DNA of 64,000 nt. Source: Fodinibius salicampi (lineage in GTDB: Bacteria > Bacteroidota > Rhodothermia > Balneolales > Balneolaceae). The position numbers were made by a program, and so were the translations under genes. The notes under the pieces were generated by a model. That model saw nothing but the letters and a program-made list of their open reading frames with translations. It was not told where the DNA came from and ran no database searches. This document shows, in pieces, positions 16,699 through 25,166 of this stretch; position 1 is the stretch's first letter; every line of letters starts with the position of its first letter. The DNA lies in contig NZ_BAABRS010000001.1 in the NCBI RefSeq assembly GCF_039545095.1, positions 620,001-684,000 of the forward strand, read 5' to 3'.

Positions 16699-17955
16699 AT
16701 GAGCAACGTCCAATACTTTTTATTCTTTCCGCTATTGATAGTCTTTCTTTTCTTTCATCTTGAAAGTTGTGACGAAAAAAAGAGGCATAAGGGAGGACTA
16801 AAAAATGATCCCCATATTACCAAAATATATAGAGGAATTGAAGTTGATTCTATAGAAGCAAATATACGTTCGCTGAGAAATTATCATACTCAGGATGATA
16901 TAGATGCTGTCCGTCATTGGATATATGATACTTTTAAAAGATACGAGGAGGCATCCGATCATAATCTGAAGGTATCTTATACCTATAGAAGTGAAGAGGA
17001 AGACTCGGCAGAGATTGTCAATATAGCAGCTATTTTACCAGGGACTCAGCTCGAAAGCAAAGAAAGGATGTACGTGGTAAGCGGACTGTATGATGCCGCT
17101 CAATCAGATAACAAGAATGATATCCGCCATATTCCTAATATGGGTGTTATTATGGAGCTGGTACGGACGATGTCTGAGCATGAATTTGATGCTACTCTTG
17201 TTTTTTTAATTTCAGTGGACAGAAAGAAAAACCGTACCGGGACAGCGCATTTTATTAAGGGAATCCAGAAATATAACCTGCATATCGCAGGCTTAGTTTT
17301 AAATGATTTAGCCAGCTACAAGCATAGGGCCAATAAGTACAAAAACGAAGTCCGGATATCGGTACCGCGGATATCTGGCGGAGAAAACCAAAACACCAAT
17401 AATGACCTCCAGTCGCGAGAGCTGGGACAATATTTTTATGAAATGTCCGAACAGTTTGTACCGCATATTTCTGTTGAGGTAGTGGAAAGGGAAGATACGG
17501 AAAGAGAATTATTTGCGGATTTCAATGAATATCCTGTAGTACGATTGGATCCCCCCGGACAGGAGGACCGAGAAAGGGAAGAAGTTCCGCCTGCAAATGC
17601 GGCACGCTACGTTGACTATAACTATCTTCATCAGGTTGTTAAATTAAATGCTGCCGTACTCAGTACCTTGGCAAATGCACCTGCCGGACCAAGTGAGGTG
17701 CGCGCTGACATTGCCCAGTCGGATGATAATATTAGCTTGCAATGGGAGCCGAATAACGAACCTGATTTAAAAGGATATGAAGTTGTCTGGAGAGCAATGG
17801 ATGAACCCTATTGGACAGATTCTGAGTTTGTCGGTGATACCACAGCCTTTACCTTAAAAGGAGTTTCAACAGAAGACCTTTTTTTCGGAGTCCGTGCTGT
17901 TGATCGCTATGATCATAAAAGCCCGGCCGCATTCCCTATGTCAATTCAAGATTAG
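16699..17955 (+). CDS. M28-like peptidase homologue lacking metal ligands, with C-terminal FN3 domain
   Basis: A 418-residue probable lipoprotein (hydrophobic N-terminus ending LESC, Cys24). The body follows the M28 aminopeptidase fold, but catalytic positions are changed. The usual GHYDS is GLYDA (129-133), the conserved GAxDDxSG is RHIPNMGV (143-150), and the catalytic EE of the (A/D)xEExG motif is VDRKKNRTG (173-181). The late regions also lack the expected H/D. A fibronectin type III-like domain closes the protein (about 325-418, PSEVRADIAQSDDNISLQWEP). The fold and FN3 tail match active Bacteroidota M28 proteins, so this is probably a non-catalytic paralogue used for binding. The ATG at 16699 is preferred over the TTG at 16696. 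Confidence 0.75.
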   Translation: MSNVQYFLFFPLLIVFLFFHLESCDEKKRHKGGLKNDPHITKIYRGIEVDSIEANIRSLRNYHTQDDIDAVRHWIYDTFKRYEEASDHNLKVSYTYRSEEEDSAEIVNIAAILPGTQLESKERMYVVSGLYDAAQSDNKNDIRHIPNMGVIMELVRTMSEHEFDATLVFLISVDRKKNRTGTAHFIKGIQKYNLHIAGLVLNDLASYKHRANKYKNEVRISVPRISGGENQNTNNDLQSRELGQYFYEMSEQFVPHISVEVVEREDTERELFADFNEYPVVRLDPPGQEDREREEVPPANAARYVDYNYLHQVVKLNAAVLSTLANAPAGPSEVRADIAQSDDNISLQWEPNNEPDLKGYEVVWRAMDEPYWTDSEFVGDTTAFTLKGVSTEDLFFGVRAVDRYDHKSPAAFPMSIQD

Positions 17956-18470
17956 GTGGTGGTCTTACTATTATATTCTTGCTGCTCCTCATCAATCCAT
18001 TTCCGAACCTCAGATAATTCGTCTTGTTTAAATAAGAGCGGCCGCCCCCGGTATTTGATTAGAGGAGATTTATGCTGTTCTTCTTTAAAGTTGACTTTGA
18101 GTATGGCCGATTGCGGATGCAAATAGTGGGTCCAAAAGGGGAGGTCATTGGACGTAGGCAGGATCGATTGAATCGCAGAGCGATCGAACTGTTCGTTTAG
18201 CACTTCCTTTTCGTTTTGGACATAGGAGATTAGCAGATATTTGGAGTTAAAACTGAGTTCTACTTCCATAGGCGATTCCATAAGTTTTAACGTACCAAAG
18301 ACGGTAAGCGTAAAAAATATAAAGGTAACCAACCGAAGTATCCCTATCCACAGAGGATCGGGGATATTCCAGAACAGGATAAAAAACAGGATGGTTAACA
18401 TTGCAGAAGCAAAAGTGCCTTTACGCCATATATCATGGCGTTGCTCATATATTATCATTGATCTGTCCAT
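17952..18470 (-). CDS. Hypothetical two-helix membrane protein
   Basis: A 172-residue protein with two membrane helices near residues 20-60 (FASAMLTILFFILFWNIPDPLWIGILRLVTFIFFTLTVFGTL), followed by a soluble beta-rich region that could be PH-like (STKYLLISYVQNEKEVLNEQF ... LLFKQDELSEVRKWIDEEQQ). No family is recognised. The arrangement of two helices plus a small cytoplasmic domain resembles PH-domain membrane proteins. It converges on the upstream gene, overlapping its stop by 4 bp. Confidence 0.7.
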   Translation of the reverse strand: MDRSMIIYEQRHDIWRKGTFASAMLTILFFILFWNIPDPLWIGILRLVTFIFFTLTVFGTLKLMESPMEVELSFNSKYLLISYVQNEKEVLNEQFDRSAIQSILPTSNDLPFWTHYLHPQSAILKVNFKEEQHKSPLIKYRGRPLLFKQDELSEVRKWIDEEQQEYNSKTTT

Positions 18471-18548
18471 AAAAAGCCATGTATTTCTTTATTTACCCGT
18501 ACCCCTATAAGATAGCTGATAGCTTTTAAAGGAAAAAATGACCTTTAT

Positions 18549-18579
18549 TTTGGAAATAACCCCTAAGAGCTATAATTTG
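18549..18579 (+). promoter_or_regulatory. Candidate promoter for the small membrane protein gene
   Basis: TTTG at 18549-18552 and TATAATTTG at 18571-18579, about 18 bp apart, resemble the Bacteroidota -33/-7 pair. The start codon follows 30 bp downstream. The -7 box fits the TAnnTTTG consensus imperfectly. Confidence 0.4.
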
Positions 18580-18608
18580 ATTTAAAAGGCCAACAAATAG
18601 GAGTCGTT

Positions 18609-18752
18609 ATGGATAAGAAAAAAGTTCAGAAAAAGAAAGAGATGTCAGATGAACAGGCAATAGCGGTTTCTGTACTACTCATTGGCGCTGGTGCTGCAGC
18701 TGCAATTTATGCGCTTGTTCTTCTCTTTAATTATTTCTTTCCCGGATTTTAG
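18609..18752 (+). CDS. 47-residue single-helix membrane protein
   Basis: A short gene with good initiation features: AGGAG lies 6-10 bp before the ATG, and a promoter-like sequence is upstream. The product has a highly basic N-terminus (MDKKKVQKKKEMSDEQ), one membrane helix rich in small residues (AIAVSVLLIGAGAAAAIYALVLLF) and the end NYFFPGF. No family is recognised. The strong ribosome site and clean helix support a real small protein; a role as a membrane-complex subunit is possible but unproven. Confidence 0.6.
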   Translation: MDKKKVQKKKEMSDEQAIAVSVLLIGAGAAAAIYALVLLFNYFFPGF

Positions 18753-18845
18753 TTTTGGGAGGCATCTAACGGTATCAAAATTCCGGAAAATTTTAAAGAA
18801 GCCACATCGCAAATCATATAATTCCATGCAGTATTTTAAATCCTT

Positions 18846-19400
18846 TTAAAAATACTGCTTTAGAAAATGACCGGCTTCCGGATGGTCTAATTCCTTTGCC
18901 CTGAGAAAGTCTTCCCGTGCATTATCCATTTGTTCCCGGAGCATATAGCTGCATCCCCGATTAAAATGAGCATTGGCAAAGTCATGATCTAATTGAATTG
19001 CCCGGCTGAAACATTCGATTGCTTTTTTATGATTTGAATGTTGATTGGCAGCAATGAGCCCCAACCCATAGTGAGCCAGGGCATTGTTATCATCGAGGGC
19101 AACTGATTTTTTGAAATATTTTTCAGCCCTTTCTGCTTTATTCAGGCTCATATAATAGCTGCCGGCAATTTGATGCAGCTCACTATCCTCAGGGACCTGC
19201 TTTAAAGCAAACTGTAGGAATTCCTCTGTTTCCTGGTTCTTCTCCCTGTCAATTTTAATTATGAGCTTATTTTTGAGCGCCTTTTTATGACCGGGTTCTC
19301 TGTTAAGTACCTGGTTGAAAAGACGCAGCGCCTGTTCGTAGTTCTTTTTCCGGAGGAAAGACTCCCCGCGGTTGTAAATACGTTCTGTTCGTTGTCCCAT
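18846..19400 (-). CDS. Tetratricopeptide-repeat protein
   Basis: A 184-residue protein made of TPR units: AESFLRKKNYEQALRLFNQVLNREPGHKKAL-type motifs recur about every 34 residues (for example ELHQIAGSYYMSLNKAERAEKYF, ALAHYGLGLIAANQHSNHKKAIECF, ANAHFNRGCSYMLREQMDNAREDF). There is no signal peptide, so it is probably cytoplasmic. TPR proteins mediate protein-protein contacts; no partner is suggested by the neighbours. Confidence 0.85.
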   Translation of the reverse strand: MGQRTERIYNRGESFLRKKNYEQALRLFNQVLNREPGHKKALKNKLIIKIDREKNQETEEFLQFALKQVPEDSELHQIAGSYYMSLNKAERAEKYFKKSVALDDNNALAHYGLGLIAANQHSNHKKAIECFSRAIQLDHDFANAHFNRGCSYMLREQMDNAREDFLRAKELDHPEAGHFLKQYF

Positions 19401-19441
19401 TAATTTGTTTTGAGTGTGATATTACTAAAGAATAGCAGCTA

Positions 19442-19483
19442 AAAAATAAAAAGGCTGCCTATTGGTCGTAAAATAGACAGCCT
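19442..19483 (-). terminator. Terminator of the DUF1508 gene
   Basis: Read on the minus strand, AGGCTG (19483-19478) pairs with CAGCCT (19457-19452). The inner stem is weaker, and the run that follows is TTTTTATTTTTT. The hairpin lies just after the small minus-strand gene. Confidence 0.6.
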
Positions 19484-19506
19484 CGTTTAATGCGTTTTAA
19501 AATGGC

Positions 19507-19683
19507 CTAATAGGAATTGCTGCGAGTATAACTGGTGCAATTACCATTTTCTTTGCCATCTTTCTTACATTCTTCTTTGTCCTCAAATCCGCCATTGGAG
19601 TACGCTTCTATATCGCCGTTTTTGGCTGTTCTTCGCCATCTCCATTCTCCTTTGGCATCTTTATAAATTTCACATCTAGGCAT
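19507..19683 (-). CDS. Small DUF1508/YegP-like protein
   Basis: A 58-residue protein beginning MPRCEIYKDAKGEWRWRRTAKNGD. The pattern EIYKD-x-GEWRWR-x-AxNG...SNGGFEDKEEC is the DUF1508 (YegP) core: a short beta-beta-alpha module in which an aromatic/Arg strand is followed by an asparagine-glycine turn. The function is unknown in the family. The C-terminus (GKENGNCTSYTRSNSY) departs from the usual ending and carries an extra Cys. A terminator follows immediately, which supports a real transcript. Confidence 0.65.
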   Translation of the reverse strand: MPRCEIYKDAKGEWRWRRTAKNGDIEAYSNGGFEDKEECKKDGKENGNCTSYTRSNSY

Positions 19684-19834
19684 AAAAAGTGCTGTTCTTT
19701 TGGGTTATGTATTGACAATCATGCTTTTTAAAAAATAAACTGCATATATCTATTTACAAAAAAAATGTCTGTTTAATTCCGTGTTTTTGACAAACTAAAG
19801 CGTAATCCTAAACTATCCACTGATAGGGCATCTT

Positions 19835-20041
19835 TTAAGGTAGAAGCTTGAAATTATAATCCACATTTTCCTTTACTTCTATTCTTGGCAGATCTACCTG
19901 GGTATCGTTTTCTTCGGCCTCCTTCAAAAGAGCTTGGTGAAAATCTTTGGAAAGCAAAAGCCGGTGGTACTCAGTTCCTTCTTCGTAAATATAATCTGTA
20001 ATTGCATCACGCAGTCGGTTCATCTTTTCCATAACATTCAA
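19835..20041 (-). CDS. Hypothetical 68-residue protein
   Basis: A small, mostly helical, acidic protein (MEKMNRLRDAITDYIYEEGTEYHRLLLSKDFHQALLKEAEENDT) ending in a short strand-like segment. No family is recognised. There is no strong ribosome site; a second Met (codon 4) could be the start. Amphipathic helices and lack of low-complexity sequence make it more likely real than chance. Confidence 0.5.
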   Translation of the reverse strand: MNVMEKMNRLRDAITDYIYEEGTEYHRLLLSKDFHQALLKEAEENDTQVDLPRIEVKENVDYNFKLLP

Positions 20042-20087
20042 TGGGTTAGATTAATTTTCTATCAGTTCTGTTACTAATGTAAAGAGG

Positions 20088-20129
20088 TTCGAGCGTTAAA
20101 TCAGCCTTCCCTGCGATTTAACGCTCGAA
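20088..20129. repeat. Perfect 15-bp inverted repeat between two minus-strand genes
   Basis: The arms TTCGAGCGTTAAATC (20088-20102) and GATTTAACGCTCGAA (20115-20129) are perfectly complementary around a 12-base loop. No clear T run follows on either strand, so it may be a weak terminator of the DUF1080 gene or an mRNA stability element. Confidence 0.55.
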
Positions 20130-20139
20130 TAGTATTGAT

Positions 20140-20784
<645 letters not shown>

Positions 20785-20891
20785 AATAGTTTAATATGCC
20801 TTATAAGTTCGTGTTATACTTTCCCATCAAGGGACAAGCGGTTTATTAATAGCTACCTTACCATACGCATTTTAACCCGTTCCTTCAACTT

Positions 20892-20919
20892 GTAATATCC
20901 TTGTAGAGGATTCTTACAG
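20892..20919 (-). promoter_or_regulatory. Shared upstream dyad motif, copy A
   Basis: On the plus strand the element begins GTAATATCCTT and ends GATTCTTACAG. Near-identical ends at similar distance from minus-strand starts occur at 22022-22052 and 51692-51722. This copy is 108 bp upstream of the DUF1080 start. Confidence 0.45.
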
Positions 20920-20981
20920 GCCGAGAGGGGCAGTATACCCCTACTAATAATGCTCACTGCCATGGGAATGATATTCTAAAA

Positions 20982-21087
20982 GTTATTAGTATAACTTTCT
21001 CACTGTTATACTAATAACACTACCTATGTTACCCTAATAACTGTAATACTGTTATCTAAATAACTCTGTGTAAGTTATACTGATAAC
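20982..21087. repeat. Five 14-bp dyads at exact 23-bp period
   Basis: Five imperfect palindromes of the form GTTAnnnnnATAAC start at 20982, 21005, 21028, 21051 and 21074: GTTATTAGTATAAC, GTTATACTAATAAC, GTTACCCTAATAAC, GTTATCTAAATAAC and GTTATACTGATAAC. Each is separated by exactly 9 bp of unrelated sequence. Degenerate flanking units may extend it on both sides (near 20943 and 21094). The exact phasing with non-conserved spacers looks like a series of binding sites on one DNA face. It lies between the DUF1080 gene and the 3' end of the DUF4469 gene. Confidence 0.7.
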
Positions 21088-21177
21088 AGTGAAGTTACGT
21101 CGGTTAGGGGGAACGTTACGCAGAATTACAAAGGATAATTCATTCAATATCCTACTAAAGCAAAGGCGGGAGGAGGA

Positions 21178-21876
21178 TCAGGCTAGCTGGAGTTTAGTAT
21201 CAAGTCTTCCCGATCGAATTTCGGATGAGCTGTGCATTATTGCCCGTATTTCTAGCCGGTAACTGTCAGCCGTGAGGGTATCGGGAATGGCAAAGATCAG
21301 CTCTTTGGGCATATTCCGGATGAATCTGTTTACGCGAATCTCTGTACCGTCATGGCTGATAAAGAATACCCCTTGCTGTTTGTCATCCGGATCTGTTTTT
21401 AAACGGTAACCACGGACGATAGCGATGCTTCCGGGGGTGAGCAATTCGTTTTTCGTATCGGAATCCACATCTAAAAACCGGGTGATGGCGGGGCGGGGAA
21501 TATGTCCGTTTACTTTTTCCAGTCGAAGCTTTCCGGGAAGGGTTTTTAAACGCAGCCCACAGTTACAGTTGATATGCAACTGGTGGCGACTAGGATCGAA
21601 GTAATCTTCATGATCTTTAAAAATACCCGAGATAGACAGGCTGATATTCATCAGGGGAGTATCAATACGGTGGCCGCGGGAAAGAGCACGTTCAATGGCC
21701 GCTTCATAGTTTTCGAGCGTGGCCAGTGCATCGGCTTTAGTTATCGTTGATCCCCGGCTGATCATTTCATCAATAATATCTTCCATCGAAAGGCTTTTCC
21801 CGTGCCGGACGATAGCCCGGTGGTCGTTCGGTTTATTGGTCAGATGGTTGGGGTAAAGGGCGTAGGTAATGGGCAT
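21178..21876 (-). CDS. HU-like DNA-binding domain protein with DUF4469
   Basis: A 232-residue protein of a Bacteroidota family that joins an N-terminal HU/IHF-like module to a C-terminal Ig-like DUF4469 domain. The first part (YALYPNHLTNKPNDHRAIVRHGKSLSMEDIIDEMISRGSTITKADALATLENYEAAIERALSRGHRIDTPLMNISLSISGIF) is the HU-like region. LTPGSIAIVRGYRLKTDPDDKQQGVFFI begins the Ig-like part. DNA binding is inferred from the fold; the biological role is not known. It lies beside the 23-bp dyad array, an attractive but untested binding target. Confidence 0.85.
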   Translation of the reverse strand: MPITYALYPNHLTNKPNDHRAIVRHGKSLSMEDIIDEMISRGSTITKADALATLENYEAAIERALSRGHRIDTPLMNISLSISGIFKDHEDYFDPSRHQLHINCNCGLRLKTLPGKLRLEKVNGHIPRPAITRFLDVDSDTKNELLTPGSIAIVRGYRLKTDPDDKQQGVFFISHDGTEIRVNRFIRNMPKELIFAIPDTLTADSYRLEIRAIMHSSSEIRSGRLDTKLQLA

Positions 21877-21924
21877 AGCTTTTTGTTTGTTTTGAACGTT
21901 TATGGGTTGTAATAAATCACCCGT

Positions 21925-21950
21925 GTCATTCTGAATTTATTTCAAGCTCT
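21925..21950 (+). repeat. Fragment of a common Bacteroidota intergenic repeat
   Basis: GTCATTCTGAATTTATTTCA followed by AGCTCT matches, from memory, the widespread GTCATTCTGAA(T/C)TTATTTCAGAATCT repeat. Only one arm is present, so it looks like a decayed copy in the gap upstream of metE. Confidence 0.4.
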
Positions 21951-22021
21951 GGAGGCGTTAGTATCTGCAATAAATGCTGAAATGGTTTGCATGATATAGT
22001 AGTTATGCTCTTTCTCAATAA

Positions 22022-22052
22022 GTAAGATCCTTTTGGAGGGGAATCCTTACAG
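22022..22052 (-). promoter_or_regulatory. Shared upstream dyad motif, copy B
   Basis: A 31-bp element with ends GTAAGATCC and AATCCTTACAG, followed by T6. It is 146 bp upstream of the DUF4469 start. An 18-base string of it (AATCCTTACAGATTTTTT) is identical at 51712-51729. Confidence 0.5.
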
Positions 22053-22213
22053 ATTTTTTGGCCCATATCGGGATTCTGTTAAACCTGTTTATTCAGGAGG
22101 TTATTGATAGGACAGGTTGCCAATCCGTTTGGACTGGTTAACAACTCGTCCTGTAAAGCGACCCAGGGCTATAAGTGTTTATAAATAACTGGGTAAAAGG
22201 GACAGGAAATAAG

Positions 22214-22239
22214 TAGCGCGGGAATTAATTCCCGCGCTA
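22214..22239. repeat. REP-like palindrome, copy 2 (perfect, 26 bp)
   Basis: A perfect 26-bp palindrome centred on AATT with arms TAGCGCGGGAATT. It has the same GGGAAT/ATTCCCGCG core as 2627-2646 and lies in the gap before the metE riboswitch. Confidence 0.65.
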
Positions 22240-22446
22240 TTGACTCATACATATAGCTGTTTCAAGTTTACAATGCAGACCCACAACAGAACCTACTGAT
22301 TATAACTATGCACACTGGTTTTCCATGAAACCACTTTGGTGCCATTTATACATCGAAACTTTCCTCCGGAATGTTAACAACTTAGGCTAAATGTGGAAAA
22401 GTAATCGTTGACAATGAACGCCGAAGCTGTTTTCTTAAAAGTAAGA

Positions 22447-22628
22447 TTTAAAGGTGTCCCGACCACGGTCGGGGTGAAAAGGGAATCCGGTGATTCCTGA
22501 GAAGGAGAATCCGGAGCTGTTCCCGCAACTGTAATCCGATAGATTTCTTTGTTAAGCCACTGTCTCAGCCCCAAAAGAGATGGGAAGGATCAAGGAAATT
22601 TCGGTAAGCCAGGAGACCTGCCTTTAAA
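22447..22628 (+). ncRNA. Cobalamin (B12) riboswitch
   Basis: The conserved AdoCbl/MeCbl aptamer parts appear in order. The P1 strand TTTAAAGG (22447-22454) pairs with CCTTTAAA (22621-22628). AAAAGGGAATCCGGTG, AATCCGGAGCTGTTCCCGCAACTGTAA and GCCACTG follow, and GGTAAGCCAGGAGACCTGCC contains the B12 box. It sits 157 bp before metE, whose product makes methionine without B12. The expected action is repression of metE when cobalamin is plentiful. Confidence 0.95.
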
Positions 22629-22636
22629 TTGAGTAA

Positions 22637-22754
22637 ACGAGGCCTTCGGGAGTTAAGGCGTTGTTGAAAGACAGGAACGGCGTAGGTCTTCATTATGGTT
22701 TATGTGATATTTTTTATCTCCTGTCTTATCAACGTTTTAGCGTTCTCACCTCGT
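22637..22754 (+). promoter_or_regulatory. Riboswitch expression-platform hairpin
   Basis: ACGAGG (22637-22642) pairs with CCTCGT (22749-22754). Inside it GTTGAAAGACAGGA (22663-22676) pairs with TCCTGTCTTATCAAC (22719-22733) with one bulge. The long hairpin links the aptamer to the metE leader and probably switches between forms. There is no terminator T run after it, so control may act at translation. Confidence 0.5.
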
Positions 22755-22784
22755 ATAATTATAAGCTAAAACAAGGTATTACTC

Positions 22785-25112
22785 ATGCTTACTCACAACC
22801 TCGGATACCCGCGGATAGGTATCAACAGAGATCTTAAAAAAGTCGTAGAATCTTATTGGAAAGGCGATATCAGTAAATCAAAACTGGTGGAATCCACCGA
22901 AGCCCTTCGGGTGATGCACTGGACCAAACAGAAAGAAGCCGGCATAGACTGGGTGCCGTCGAATGATTTCTCACTCTATGACCAAGTGCTGGATACGGCG
23001 CTGCTGGTGGGGGCTATCCCGGAGCGCTACCAGGAGTTGTATGACCAGGAGAATGACAAAATCCTGAGCTATCCCATTGATACTTATTTTGCCATGGCAC
23101 GGGGCATACAGGATGAAGATCATGACATCTCGGCCATGGAGATGACCAAATGGTTCAATACTAATTATCACTACATCGTCCCGGAGTTTTCGGCCGATCA
23201 GACCTTCCAATGTCTTTCATCAAAAATATTTGACGAGTACGAGGAAGCCAAAGCCGTGGGCGTAATTACAAAGCCCGTGCTTATTGGTCCGGTCAGCTTC
23301 TTGCTGCTGGGCAAGGAAAAGGAGGGAGGCGGTGATTTTCACCGCCTAGACCTGCTAGATAAGCTGCTGCCTGTATACCAGGAAATTTTGGATAAGCTCG
23401 AGCGGATGGGCGTCGAGTGGGTGCAGATCGAAGAGCCGTTTCTTTCTCTGGACCTTGATGGAAAAGTCAAGAAGGCCTATCGGAAAGCCTATCAAAAACT
23501 GGATGAAGACCTGGGAGAATTAAACTTGCTGCTGACGACCTATTTTGAGGGTCTCGGTGAAAATTCGGATCTGGCGTGCGAACTACCGTCAGACGGCCTT
23601 CATATCGATCTGGTAGAAGATCAGAATCAGCTGGAAGTGGTGCTTGATAAAATGAATGGGGAGCAAGTGCTTTCCCTGGGATTGATCAACGGACGGAATA
23701 TCTGGAAAGCAGATCTTGAAAAAGCAGCAGAGATTATTGACCAGGCTGAGGAAGCAATTGGAAGCGACCGGCTTTGGATAGCACCTTCGTGCTCGCTGCT
23801 GCACTGTCCGGTGGATCTGGAGCAGGAAACGGATGAGACGGCGCTGCCTGCCGAGGTCAAGCGCTGGATGGCTTTTGCCAACCAGAAACTGGACGAGCTG
23901 TCCCTGATGAAGAAGCTCGCAGAGGATTCGTTGACAGACGAAGAGCAGGAACTTGTAAGGGCGCACCAGGCAGATCTGGCTGACAAAGGAGAGTCAGCGC
24001 TGGTGCATAATCCCGATGTGCAGGAGCGCATAGAGAATCTGGATGATGGTATCCTACACCGCGACCATCCCTACAGAGAACGAAAAAAGGTACAGCAGAA
24101 ACATCTGGATCTGCCGGACCTGTTCCCCGCTACCACCATTGGGTCCTTCCCGCAAACTAAAGAAGTCCGGCAGTGGCGAGCGGATTACAGAAAGGGAAAG
24201 TTATCCTGGGAAGAGTACGAACAGCATATCAAAGAGGCGATTGATAAACTGATCCAAAAACAGGAAGAGATTGGCTTGGACTTGCTGGTCCACGGTGAAT
24301 TCGAGCGCAATGATATGGTAGAATATTTCGGTGAGCAGTTTGCCGGATTCGCTTTTACCCGCAACGGCTGGGTGCAAAGCTATGGCACCCGCGGGGTAAA
24401 GCCGCCCATCATTTATGGCGATATCCACCGTCCGGAAGCCATCACTGTCAAATGGTCCTCGTACGCCCAGTCCCAAACTGACCAGCCGGTCAAAGGAATG
24501 CTCACGGGTCCGGTAACCATCCTGCAATGGTCCTTTCCGCGCGACGACCAGCCCTGGTCTGAAACCGCTAAGCAGATTGCCCTGGCCATCCGCGATGAAG
24601 TAAAAGACCTGGAGGAAGCCGGCATACAGGCTATCCAGATTGATGAACCCGCTTTCCGGGAAGGGTTGCCATTGCGGCGTGACGATTGGGATCGTTATCT
24701 GGAATGGGCGGTAGATGCCTTCCGCATGGCTTCTACGGTGGTAGAGGACCAAACACAGATCCACACTCATATGTGCTACTCGGAGTTTAATGATGTGATC
24801 GAACATATTGCCCGCTTGGATGCGGATGTGATCTCTATGGAGACTTCCCGTTCCCAGATGGAGCTGCTGGATGCCTTTGTGGAGTTCGAATATCCCAATG
24901 AAATAGGTCCGGGTGTCTACGATATCCATTCTCCGCGGGTGCCTTCAACCGACGAGATGGTCGCGCTGCTGGAAAAGGCTGCGGATGTACTTGAGCCTGA
25001 ACAGATCTGGGTAAACCCCGACTGTGGACTTAAAACCAGAGGCTGGGAAGAGACGCTGCCGTCGCTGGAAAATATGGTGGAAGCAGCCCGCCTGATGCGG
25101 GATAAAGTATAA
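22785..25112 (+). CDS. metE: B12-independent methionine synthase MetE
   Basis: This enzyme transfers the methyl group of 5-methyltetrahydropteroyl-glutamate directly to homocysteine, the last step of methionine synthesis, without cobalamin. The 775-residue length is standard for the double-barrel family. The N-terminal signature LGYPRIGINRDLKKVVESYWKG is present. The C-terminal barrel has TTIGSFPQT, QIDEPAFREG and the zinc ligands in HTHMCYSEF and VNPDCGLKTRGWEE. Expression is expected to be controlled by the cobalamin riboswitch just upstream, implying that the cell also has or obtains B12 and a MetH. Only a weak ribosome site (AAGGT) precedes the ATG. Confidence 0.97.
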   Translation: MLTHNLGYPRIGINRDLKKVVESYWKGDISKSKLVESTEALRVMHWTKQKEAGIDWVPSNDFSLYDQVLDTALLVGAIPERYQELYDQENDKILSYPIDTYFAMARGIQDEDHDISAMEMTKWFNTNYHYIVPEFSADQTFQCLSSKIFDEYEEAKAVGVITKPVLIGPVSFLLLGKEKEGGGDFHRLDLLDKLLPVYQEILDKLERMGVEWVQIEEPFLSLDLDGKVKKAYRKAYQKLDEDLGELNLLLTTYFEGLGENSDLACELPSDGLHIDLVEDQNQLEVVLDKMNGEQVLSLGLINGRNIWKADLEKAAEIIDQAEEAIGSDRLWIAPSCSLLHCPVDLEQETDETALPAEVKRWMAFANQKLDELSLMKKLAEDSLTDEEQELVRAHQADLADKGESALVHNPDVQERIENLDDGILHRDHPYRERKKVQQKHLDLPDLFPATTIGSFPQTKEVRQWRADYRKGKLSWEEYEQHIKEAIDKLIQKQEEIGLDLLVHGEFERNDMVEYFGEQFAGFAFTRNGWVQSYGTRGVKPPIIYGDIHRPEAITVKWSSYAQSQTDQPVKGMLTGPVTILQWSFPRDDQPWSETAKQIALAIRDEVKDLEEAGIQAIQIDEPAFREGLPLRRDDWDRYLEWAVDAFRMASTVVEDQTQIHTHMCYSEFNDVIEHIARLDADVISMETSRSQMELLDAFVEFEYPNEIGPGVYDIHSPRVPSTDEMVALLEKAADVLEPEQIWVNPDCGLKTRGWEETLPSLENMVEAARLMRDKV

Positions 25113-25166
25113 AATTTTAATCTATACGGACGTAGCATACTACGTCCCGACAAAATCTATTTATTT

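Noticed and set aside
20982-21087. Integron attC or phage att site array
   Set aside because: No integrase is present, and the units are too short (23 bp) for attC cassettes.
22374-22574. A minus-strand 66-residue frame
   Set aside because: It lies antisense to the cobalamin aptamer, whose conservation explains the sequence.
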